In this document: piece by piece, positions 56,601 through 64,000 of the stretch
How the letters are laid out: each line of letters begins with the position of its first letter
Position numbering within the stretch: the first letter of the stretch is position 1
Source of the DNA: Clarkia xantiana subsp. parviflora
Lineage: Eukaryota > Streptophyta > Magnoliopsida > Myrtales > Onagraceae
NCBI GenBank assembly: GCA_036873135.1
Contig: JAPTYO010000021.1
Coordinates: 446,579-510,578, forward strand
Length of the DNA: 64,000 bases
Direction: 5' to 3'
Translations under genes and position numbers: made by a program
Notes under the pieces: generated by a model
Database searches by the model: none
Seen by the model: the letters and a program-made list of their open reading frames with translations, nothing else
What the model was told of the DNA's origin: nothing

Positions 56601-56941
56601 CCTCTCTGTGCTGGCATCCCATACGGGTACCCTTGGGGTTGCTCTTCATAATAGTATCCCTCAGGGGGTGCCGTGTTGTGGGAAGGCACTCCCTGTTGTC
56701 CTCTTGCTCTCTGTGGCCTTCTTGCCCGGGGGGTGGAGGCTGTGGAGGACTCAGCCCCAGCTGGGCGTGAAGGTCCTCCCTCCTGGTTGTTCTGTTGCTG
56801 AGGAGGTTGTGGTATTTCTTGGGGCTCTGGATGCATTGGCTGCTTCCCAGGGTCAGGCCGCCTCCCTGGAGGTATGGGTTCTCTTCTCCGCCCATTGCCC
56901 CCGGGTGGGTGTTGGGGCCTGGACACCCTACTGTTCGTCAT
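53660..56941 (-). CDS. C3 Gag-protease-Gag' polyprotein
   Basis: 1093 residues, open. N-terminal Pro/Gln/Tyr-rich region 1-245; gag core ~270-455 (KYNGKGDPLEHI, WFFSLPSESI, IIRAFIRNLG); a 12-residue tandem duplication at ~483-506 absent from C2; knuckle-like WCDNHEAYGHDTNEC (561-575); protease ~627-815 with LVDGGSSADLL (703-713); basic linker ~845-865; second Gag-like half ~900-1065 (HIDDIKQMPQEPISSYFQRF, AVRAFIRHMHP, WCEYHGTWGHQINNC). No RT follows. The second half parallels residues ~376-580 of the first Gag, so it appears to be a partial Gag duplicate, in the place where RT would start. Expected to assemble particles; helper RT/integrase required. Confidence 0.92.
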   Translation of the reverse strand: MTNSRVSRPQHPPGGNGRRREPIPPGRRPDPGKQPMHPEPQEIPQPPQQQNNQEGGPSRPAGAESSTASTPRARRPQRARGQQGVPSHNTAPPEGYYYEEQPQGYPYGMPAQRGGNRAHTAYARQAYTLGTYTEAHEEEQIPAEEHYPHPQAGQQEEQRRYYQEPPPEGRQQFVPPRQQQNNRAYTPFGEERQARPPRRQDFYEAPQQAYQEYTYSPYQQGQGNPVSPVYNYNGYQRDYTPAQVVITPEEIEAMITRKLNESKKPSLHYLSDKTNHPFTKELEMNRVPDSLHTVQIAKYNGKGDPLEHIQQHEASLFGRTTDERYKALLFPNTLSGVASHWFFSLPSESIHSWEQLKAKFLQRYLGERKLLKGTGSIDDVKQEYDETLASYYTRFNQNIADIQGDITEGEIIRAFIRNLGRFGSTLAEKMAKKPASTLEELAGRVKTHIDLERHRASKKAKIQAAKEDNQRPNKGKPPQAPHQARQQEWRPPQQARQQEWRPPQQRNQMGEPLKAREINVIKFIPLNATPATVLREMRNQKLWSPPARRRAPMVGNHKDRWCDNHEAYGHDTNECFSLKLSINNIVQRGELKQFVDHGGNSMQLGPPQKDKGKEKVDYNPPPNKRGVINMIHGGAASGGPTANAREVYASKLSSVPRWRKRPREGEEVKIEFSEKDKSHIVFPHDDALVITLDIDNFDVKRILVDGGSSADLLSLRVLEEIGKTKADINPVNFPLVGFSGATSYPLGMITLPVTMGQGWTQLKVNVNFLVVESLGAYNGILGRTTINPYEIVPSTVHQKLKYITENGVGEVLGDQRTARHCYVNSMRHGSHRTDTVAMVMAGGNQERRKRGGKQRQRRRRSGMTLRLSRQFFQTVPTGKHWGKAVKVTSIPWQPDTIIGSRTRDSILRGFRHIDDIKQMPQEPISSYFQRFFNYGANMDITRGEAVRAFIRHMHPSSFEAYGGLYEMVMTNTMRELKAKLDRAFEQEAEQLDGVPEKGKGADTLGGGVNFTFTPLTLSIEEIFHKRLRQELPACREEGKAFLGRDAQGWCEYHGTWGHQINNCMVLKVEVEEMIYNGSFKEYVATDTVTTPYP

Positions 56942-56992
56942 AGCTCGTGTAATAGCCAGGCTTTCTGTCCGAAGCCTACAGACGGCGCCAAG

Positions 56993-57936
56993 TGTTAAGT
57001 TATGGGATCTCAGTCAACGGGGTGTCGGCTTTAATCCCACTCCTTGTAGGGGGGGTGTGTGTGATCCGGTCTTCTCAAGTCGCCTTGTCTTTTCCTATGT
57101 CCTTCTTCCGTTCCTTCTTCCCTTGGTTCCTTCTCTTCTTCTCTCCCTTTGCCCTGCAAAAGGGGCAATACCAGACACGGAGGAGGGGGGGGTGGTGCCT
57201 GGTGAACCCTCTCCGATGCCTAAGTCAGAACTATACTTCTAGAGAGATAAAGCTAGAGAGATGTCAGAGCTAAATTATCCAAATAGCCAAGATGTCCAAA
57301 TGAGTTGTGAATGTGGGGTATTTATAGGCAACGATGTCATTAAGGTGGCTTAATGACATCGTTAACCTCTAAACACAATTAATTAACCTTTAAGTATATA
57401 ATTAAGACCTTAGGATTCGGAGGAGGTAGGCGAAGTGGACCGAGCATGGGCGTCTGAGAGTGGTGTCGGGACCCTTGGGGGGGGGAGGAATCCGACCCCC
57501 GAGGGTAGGGGTTGGGTGAGGGCACCCAACCCCTCCTAGGGAGGGTGGGGTTGGCCAACCCCATCCCTCCTAGGAGGGATCGGGTTGGCCGACCCGATCT
57601 CTCCTAGGAGAGATCGGGTTGGCCAACCCGATCTCTCCTAGGAGAGATCGGGTTGGCTGACCCGATCTCTCCTAGGAGAGATCGGGTTGGCCAACCCGAT
57701 CTCCCCTAGGGGAGATCGGGTCGGCTGACCCGATCTCCCCTAGGGGAGGTCGGGTGTGGCCACCCAACCTCACCTAGGTGAGTTCGCCTCCGTCGGACGG
57801 GCGCTTCGGCCCCGTCCGAGCCGTTAATGTTCTCGCGAAGTGTCCGGGTTGAAGTTTCGATTGGAAATCATAAATGGGACGATAAAAATACAACGGTTTG
57901 GAAGTCAACGGGTTCAAATTGGGCGTATATCCATCA
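56993..57936 (-). repeat. 5' LTR of C3
   Basis: 944-bp partner of 47197-48174. Primer site on the minus strand TTGGCGCCGTCTGTAGG (about 56975-56991), with one change from C1. Sequence matches the left LTR throughout except for one missing palindrome unit. Confidence 0.94.
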
Positions 57937-57941
57937 CTACT

Positions 57942-60494
57942 AATCACATCACTCATCAAATTGAGTGGCTACATGATTTGAAGAAAAGTGATTCTGATCA
58001 CCAATATGTGCACTTGCCAAATGGTCACAAATGCAAAGTGACTCATGTTGGTTCTTGCTCTTTCTCAAGTGGATTCACATTGACCAACATACTCTTGGTC
58101 CCTGACTTCAAGTTCAATCTGATCTATGTATCTAGGTTACCTAGCCAGTTAAATTGCAAAGTGATCTTTACTTGTGATCATGTGTTACTTCAGGGCCAGA
58201 GTGGCAAGTCCATGGTGATTGGGGAATGGAATAGAGGACTATACACTTTGAAGGATGTGGTGCCTTCAAGCCCAAGGAAGTTGGCAGCTGCTTGCTTGGA
58301 GAATAAGGATTAAGTATTGAGATGGCATAGGCGTTTGGGCCATGTCTCAGAACAATATTTGAACCATTTGGATGTTTTAGGCTTGAATAAGACATATGGT
58401 TGTATCAAACAACGCACTATTTGTCCTCTTGCAAAACAATCTAGATTTTCATTTCCAATCAGTGATTCTATTGCTTCAAAGCCCTTTGATTTGATTCACA
58501 TGGATTTATGGGGTCCTTACAAAGTGCCAACCTTCAAGAACAATCAATACTTCTTGACCATTGTTGATGACCACTCAAGAGCAACTTGGGTTTACTTGAT
58601 GAGGCACAAAAGTGACACTTTCTTGCACATCAAGAATTTCTTAATCATGGTGAAGAATCAATTTGGAACAATGGTCAAGACTTTGAGGAGTGATAATGGG
58701 ACTGAGTTCATCAATTCAGTGTGCAAAGGTTTGCTTCTTCAATTTGGCATCCTCCATCAAACTAGTTGTGTGCATACACCACAACAAAATGGAAGGGTGG
58801 AACGCAAACATAGGGATATCCTCAACATTGCTAGAGCTATAAGATTTCAAGCATCCATGCCTTTGAGGCATTGGGGGTATTGCATACTCAATGCTTGTTA
58901 CTTGCTCAATAGGCTACCCACTTCTATCTTGAAGTTCAAGTCACCAATAGAAGTGTTATATGGCAAAGCTCCTTCCCTTAATCACTTGAGAACTATAGGT
59001 TGTCTATGTTTTTCAACCAAATTGAACAACCATGACAAGTTTAGTCCAAGGGCTGAACCATGCATCCTAATGGGATACTCAACATCCCAAAAAGGATACC
59101 TTGTGATGAACATTTCAAACTCAGTGTTTCATGTTTCAAGGGATGTTCATTTCCATGAAGATATCTTTCCCTTTAGCATGTCAAAGGATGCTCTAAAGGC
59201 TCTTATTCCATCTTGCTTGGGAGTCAAGCAACCATTTGAGGATTTCCCACCTGAGGATCCATTTTATTTTGACATGGATGCATCAAACAACACTCCTCCC
59301 ATTGAGGTTGCTACACCTCAAATGGATGATCAAGCACCTCAGATTGAGGACCAACCACCTCAACAACCAATTGAAGAAGGAGCACCCCAACCTTCCAATC
59401 TAAGAAGGAGCCTAAGAATTGCACAACTACACCCACCACCTCCTAGGAGGAGTGCAAGGCTTGCTGAACTCAAACAAAGATCAAGTACAAATGCCATTTT
59501 TGGTATGGAAAAGTATGTATCCTATGACAACTTGGGTCCACAATACAAATGCTTCTTGGCTGCTTTTGACAAGATCAAAGAACCAACCACCTATAAACAA
59601 GCAATCAAAGACCCAAAATGGATCTTAGCTATGAAGGAAGAAATGCAAGCCCTTCAGAACAACAACACTTGGGAGGTAATGGAACTCCCACAGGGCAAAT
59701 CTTCAATTGGTTGCAAATGGGTATTTAAGGTCAAATACAATTCTGATGGTTCCAATGAAAGATACAAAGCAAGATTGGTTGCCAAGGGATTCACTCAAAT
59801 TGAAGGGACTGATTTCAATGAGACATTCTCCCCTGTGGTCAAAATGGACACAGTGAGAATCATATTAGCTTTGGCAGCTGCCAAATCATGGGGATTGTAC
59901 CACATGGATGTAAACAATGCATTTCTTCAGGGTGATCTAAATGAAGAAGTGTATATGGACATTCCCCAAGGTTTCAATCATTCCAAGTCTCTTGAGGGAT
60001 ATCCCAAACATGTGTGCAAGCTCAACAAGTCCTTGTATGGTCTCAAACAAGCTTCAAGACAATGGAACATCAAGCTCACCCAAACCTTATTGAAGAATGG
60101 TTACAAACAATGTGCCTCAGATCATTCCTTGTTCACCAAGATACAAGGTGATGACAAAGTTTTTCTTCTCACCTATTCTGATGATCTTCTAATCACTGGC
60201 TCCAACACCAAGATGATCAATCAATTGAAGAACACGCTCCAAACACACTTCAAATTGAAGGACTTAGGAGACTTGAGGTACTTTTTGGGACTAGAAGTCG
60301 CAAGATCAGATAGAGGTCTTGTAATCAACCAAAGGAAGTATGCAATTGAGCTTATTGAAGATGCTGGCCTAGGGGCTGCAAGGCCTGCTGAAACCCCTAT
60401 GGAGTTCAATGTCAAACTCACCACACATGAGTATGACAAAGCAACTAATTCAACTGCTCGACCACACATGAGTATCCCGAGATATTGAAGGTAC
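57942..60494 (+). pseudogene. Copia E protease-integrase-RT, truncated
   Basis: Continues from NHITHQIEWL (protease). A TAA at 58311-58313 breaks the linker before integrase; the same frame goes on as LRWHRRLGHVSEQYL. Integrase has D (MDLWGPYK), D (LRSDNGTEF) and E (HTPQQNGRVERKH). Its zinc finger shows TICPLAKQ, without the first Cys of the usual CX2C. RT follows (WVFKVKYNSDG, ARLVAKGFTQ, DVNNAFLQGDL, GLKQASRQWN) with the catalytic motif as TYSDDLL rather than YVDD. After ATNSTARPHMSIPRY the frame stops, and only an LKGT trace precedes the junction with the A LTR. Confidence 0.9.
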
Positions 60495-60756
60495 ACAGGC
60501 TAACCACCCCTAACGGTTCACCAGGTACATGAGGCATCTCTTTGCCTATAAAAGGGCAGGAGATCACCTCAGAAGACTGACGTTGAATTCAATACACTTT
60601 AAGATTACTGCTTGCCAGTCATACGAGATACTCATTTAAGCATCAGAGAGGGATTCTGGGTCACCGCCCGGTCTATCCCCTCTTGCAGGATTGCGTGGAG
60701 CAAAGGAGCTAGGATTGCCGTCAAAGTCCGTACCGAAGTTCCACCGTGATCCAACA
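60495..60756 (+). repeat. 3' LTR remnant of element A
   Basis: 262 bp matching 984-1245, including TATAAAAGG (about 60547) and the end GATCCAACA, then TSD GACAC. The first ~434 bp of the LTR were deleted together with the right part of copia E. About three mismatches to the 5' LTR. Confidence 0.93.
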
Positions 60757-60898
60757 GACACGAACACGCACGAAATTATCCGTTCCGTGTTCGTGTTTGT
60801 AAAACGTGGCACGATAAGCTTACTGTGTGTGTTCGTGTTCAGTAAGTTTTGCACGACACGATTATTGACACGCACGATAGCACGAATTGCCACCCCTA

Positions 60899-63800
60899 GT
60901 CGTAACTGACTCCTCGACTTCATATAGTCGGCGACACTCAGGAGATCAATCAAAAATAACTACCTATACTTCCATAAGTCGCCTCTAAAAAGGATATCAG
61001 TCGTAACTGATTCCTCGACTTCAGAAGGCGACGCTCCGGAGATCAATCATAACTGACTCCCTCGACTTCCAAAAGTCGCTTCTACAAATGTGATCCGTCG
61101 AAACTGACTCCTCGACTTCATGCAGTCGGCGACGCTCACGAGATCAGTCATAACTGACTCCCTCTACTTCCAAAAGTCACCTCTACAAAGGAGATCAGTC
61201 GTAACTGACTCATCGACTTCATACATTCGGCGACGCTCAGTAGATCAATCCAAAATGACTCCCTCTACTTCCAAAAGTCGCCTCTACATAGGAGATCAGT
61301 CGTAACTGACTCCTCGACTCCAATTAGTTGGCAACTTTCAGGAGATCAGTCAAATCTGACTCCCTTGACTTCCAAAAGTAGCCTCAACAAAGGAGACCAG
61401 TCGTAACTGACTCCTCGACTTCATACATTTGGCGACGCTCAGGAAATCAATCAAAAATGACTCCCTCTACTTCCAAATGTCTCCTCTACAAAGGAGATAG
61501 TCGTAACTGACTCATCGACTTCATATATTCGACGACGCTCAGGAGATTAGTCATAACTGATTCCCTCGACTTCCAAAAGTCGCCTCTACGAAGGAGATCA
61601 GCCGTAACTGACTCTTCGACTTCATGCAGTCGGCGACGCTCTAGAGATTATTCATAAATAACACCTTAGACTTCTAAAAGTCGCCTCTAAAAAGGAGATC
61701 AATCGTAACTTACTCCTCAACTTCATACAATCGGTGACGCCCAGGAGATCAATCATAAGTGACTCCCTCATCTTCCAAAAGTCGCCTCTACAAAGGAGAT
61801 CAGTCGTAAATGACTCATCGACTTCATATAGTCGGCGATGCTTAGGAGATCTATCATAACTGACTCCCTCGACTTCCAAAAGTCGCCTGAACAAAAGAGA
61901 TCAGTCGTAACTGACTCCTCGACTTCATACATTCGGCGACGCTCAGGAAATCAATCAAAAATGACTCCCTCTACTTATAAAAGTCGCCTCTACAAAGAAG
62001 ATAGTCGTAACTGAATCCTCGACTTCATATAGTCAGCGACGCTCAGGAGATAAGTCATAACTGATTCCCTCGACTTCCAAAAGTCGCCTCTACAAAGAAG
62101 ATCAGCCGTAACTGACTCTTCGACTTCATGCAGTCGGCGACACTCACGAGATCAGTCATAATTGACTCCCTCTACTTCCAAAAGTCGCCTCTACAAAGGA
62201 GATCAGTCGTAACTGACTCCTCGACTTCATAGTCACCAACGCTCAGGAGATCAGTCATAACTGACTCCCTCGACTTCCAAAAGTCGCCACTACAAAGGAA
62301 ATCTGTCGTAACTGACTCCTCGACGTCATACAGTCGGCGAAGCTCAGGAGATCAGTCATTACTGACTCCCTTGACTTCCAGAAGTCGCCTCTACAAAGGA
62401 GACCAGTCGTAAATATCTCGTCGACTTCCTATAGTCGGTGACGCTTAGGAGATCAGTCATAACTGACTCCCTCGACTTCCAAAAGTCGCCTCAACAAGGG
62501 AGATCACTCGTAACTGATTCCTCGACTTCATAGATTCGGCGACGCTCAGCAGATCTTCAAAAATGACTCCCTCTACTTCCAAAGTCGCCTCTACAAAGGA
62601 GATCAGTCGTAACTGACTCCCTCGACTTCCAAAGTCGCCTCTACAAAGGAGATCAGTCGTAACTGACTCCCTCGACTTCCAAAAGTCGTGGAGATCAGTC
62701 GTAACTGATTCCTCGACTCCATGCAGTCGGCGATGTTCAAGAAATCAGTCATAACTGACTCCCTTGACTTCCAGAAATCGCCTCTACAAAGGAGATCAGT
62801 CGTAACTGACTCCTCGACTTCATATAGTCGGCGACGATCAGGAGATTATTCATAACTAACACCCTCAACTTCCAAAAGTCACCTCTACAAAGGAGATCAA
62901 TCGTAACTGACTCCTTGACTTCATACAGTCGGCGACGCTAAGGAGATCAGTCATAACTTACTCCATCGACTTCCAAAGGTCACCTCTCAAAGGAGATCAG
63001 TCATAACTGATTCCTCGACTTCATATAGTCGGCGACGCTCAGGAGACCAGTCATAACTGACTCTCTCGACTTCCTAAAGTCGCCTCAACAAAGGAGATCA
63101 GTCGTAACTGACTCCTCGACATTATATAGTCGGCGACGCTCAGGAGATCAATAAAAAATAACTACCTATACTTCCAAAAGTCGCCTATACAAAGGAGATC
63201 AGTCGTAACTGATTCCTCGACTTCATATAGTCGACGACGCTCAGGAGATCAATCATAACTGACTTCCTCGACTTCCAAAATCGCCTCTACAAAGGAGATC
63301 AGTCGAAACTGACTCCTCGACTTCATGCAGTCGGCGACGCTCACGAGATCAGTCATAACTGACTCCCTCTACTTCCAAAAGTCACCTCTACAAAAGAGAT
63401 CAGTCGTAACTGAATCATCGACTTCATAAATTCGACGACGCTAAGGAGATCAATAAAAAATGACTCCTTCCACTTCCAAAAGTCGCCTCTACATAGGAGA
63501 TCAGTCGTAACTGACTCCTCGACTCCAATTAGTCGGCAATATTCAGGAGATCAGTCATATCTGACTCTCACGACTTCCAAAAGTAGCCTCAACAAAGGAG
63601 ATCAGTCGTAACTGACTCTCGACTTCATACATTCGGCGACACTCAGGAAATCAATAAAAAATGACTCCCTCTACTTACAAAAGTCGCCTCTACAAAGGAG
63701 ATAGTCGAAACTGACTTCTCGACTTCATATAGTTGGCGGCACTCAGGAGATCAGTCATAGCTGATTTCCCCGACTTCCAAAAGTCGCCTCTACAAAGGAG

Positions 63801-64000
63801 ATCTGCCGTAACTGATTCTTCGACTTCATGCAGTCGGTGACGCTCTGGAGATTTTTAATAAATGACACCATCGACTTCCAAAAGTCGCCTCTACAAAGGA
63901 GATCAATCGTAGCTGACTCCTCGATTTCATACAGTCGGTGACGCCCAGGAGATCAATCATAAGTGACTCCCTCGACTTCCAAAAGTCGCCTCTAAAAAGG
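60899..64000. repeat. 101-bp satellite array, right part
   Basis: About 31 tandem units continuing to the window edge, each two ~50-bp half-units: GGAGATCAGTCGTAACTGAC + CGACTTCATACAGTCGGCGA, and GGAGATCAGTCATAACTGAC + CGACTTCCAAAAGTCGCCTC. Units diverge by point changes and a few indels; at 62580-62700 same-type half-units occur side by side, a sign of unequal exchange. Each half-unit contains two short inverted repeats, CAGT-N4-ACTG and CGACT-N5/6-AGTCG. No coding. Confidence 0.95.

Larger units (their letters stand above)
47197..57936 (-). mobile_element. Element C3: gag-only Tat-type retrotransposon, likely recently active
   Basis: 10.7-kb minus-strand element inserted in copia protease, flanked by CTACT (47192-47196 and 57937-57941). 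LTRs are 978 bp (left) and 944 bp (right). The difference is exactly one 34-bp palindrome unit, and I see no other differences. It has an open Gag-PR-Gag' gene, an open multi-exon antisense gene and a hairpin array. No RT or integrase, so it must use another element's enzymes; C1 shares its LTR type most closely. Confidence 0.95.
36312..60494 (+). mobile_element. Element E: Ty1/copia retrotransposon, 3' truncated
   Basis: Its own segments are 36312-37342, 46024-47196 and 57942-60494, separated by elements D and C3. It has a short 5' LTR, a primer site for initiator tRNA-Met, a leader, and gag-protease-integrase-RT in copia order. The C-terminal part of RT/RNase H is mostly missing. The last readable trace, SIPRY then (after a one-base loss) LKGT, matches the copia RYLKGT motif, which normally lies well downstream. 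It then runs directly into the A 3' LTR remnant. The 3' LTR is lost, so the TSD cannot be checked (left candidate TAAGT, 36307-36311). Confidence 0.88.
550..60756 (+). mobile_element. Element A: Ty3/gypsy Tat-type retrotransposon, host of the nest
   Basis: It starts with TGATGGGTTCG and ends with GATCCAACA, flanked by the 5-bp duplication GACAC (545-549 and 60757-60761). Its own parts are the 5' LTR (550-1245), primer site, broken gag-pol (1282-6825), a 3' tandem array split by element B (6834-7145 and 35819 onward), a 3' stretch to about 36311, and a 262-bp remnant of the 3' LTR (60495-60756). Copia E landed in its 3' region. A deletion later removed the right end of E, the rest of A's 3' region and the first ~434 bp of the 3' LTR. 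The surviving 3' LTR differs from the 5' LTR at about 3 of 262 positions by eye, so A is fairly young. Confidence 0.93.
129..60898. mobile_element. Non-autonomous hAT-like DNA transposon, interrupted
   Basis: The left end reads TAGGGCTGGCAATTTGTG. The right end, reverse-complemented, reads TAGGGGTGGCAATTCGTG, giving a ~17-bp imperfect terminal inverted repeat. It is flanked by an exact 8-bp duplication, GTCGTAAC (121-128 and 60899-60906), the size expected for hAT transposases. Only 129-549 and 60762-60898 belong to it (about 560 bp); the rest is nested insertion. Both ends are rich in a subterminal ACGATAGCACGACACG-type motif on either strand, as in hAT elements with clustered transposase sites. 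The AT-rich interior (about 310-530) shows no transposase coding. The superfamily call rests on TIR and TSD only. Confidence 0.85.

Noticed and set aside
58300..60480. Copia E as two separate genes because of the TAA at 58311
   Set aside because: Both sides are in one frame and make up one standard copia polyprotein; a single nonsense change explains it.
61120..61894. Short open frames in the satellite
   Set aside because: They arise from the 101-bp repeat itself, have no conservation beyond the repeat and no start context.

Overview
The window is plant heterochromatin made entirely of repeats. I found no host gene, rRNA or tRNA. It probably comes from an angiosperm, and more likely a eudicot (an impression from the Gag/protease consensus, not proven). 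Evidence for a plant: Tat-type Ty3/gypsy elements with a second, archaeal-type RNase H and antisense genes, a Ty1/copia element primed by initiator tRNA-Met, short GT-AG introns, and a hAT-like TIR starting TAGGGNTGGCAAT.

Layout, outside to inside, each step except E's supported by a target-site duplication (TSD). A 101-bp satellite array occupies both ends (1-128, 60899-64000). A non-autonomous hAT-like element (129-60898, 8-bp TSD GTCGTAAC) sits in it. Inside that is Ty3/gypsy element A (550-60756, + strand, TSD GACAC). The 3' tandem array of A took gypsy element B (7146-35813, +, TSD AGTGG) and copia element E (about 36312-60494; its right end is lost). B carries C1 (10328-19859, -, TSD GCCCC) and C2 (22815-32777, -, TSD ATTAC). 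E carries gypsy element D (37343-46018, -, TSD TTGAT) and C3 (47197-57936, -, TSD CTACT). A deletion fused E to the last 262 bp of A's 3' LTR.

A, B and D are ordinary gag-pol elements and all are broken. C1, C2 and C3 share LTR type, primer site, leader, hairpin arrays and a homologous antisense gene, but their sense genes are complementary. C1 encodes only protease-RT-RNaseH-integrase, with no Gag. C2 and C3 encode only a long Gag-protease-second Gag protein, with no RT or integrase. This looks like a two-component retrotransposon in which a gag element and a pol element supply each other.

The C elements and B share one plan: 5' LTR, primer site, sense gene, tandem array, convergent antisense gene with introns, polypurine tract, 3' LTR. 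The antisense gene of C3 is open over five or six coding exons and resembles the plant 'putative gypsy type transposon' family. B has an unrelated-looking two-exon antisense gene of 103 codons with a TATA box. C3 looks youngest: its LTRs appear identical apart from one 34-bp palindrome unit, and both its genes are open.
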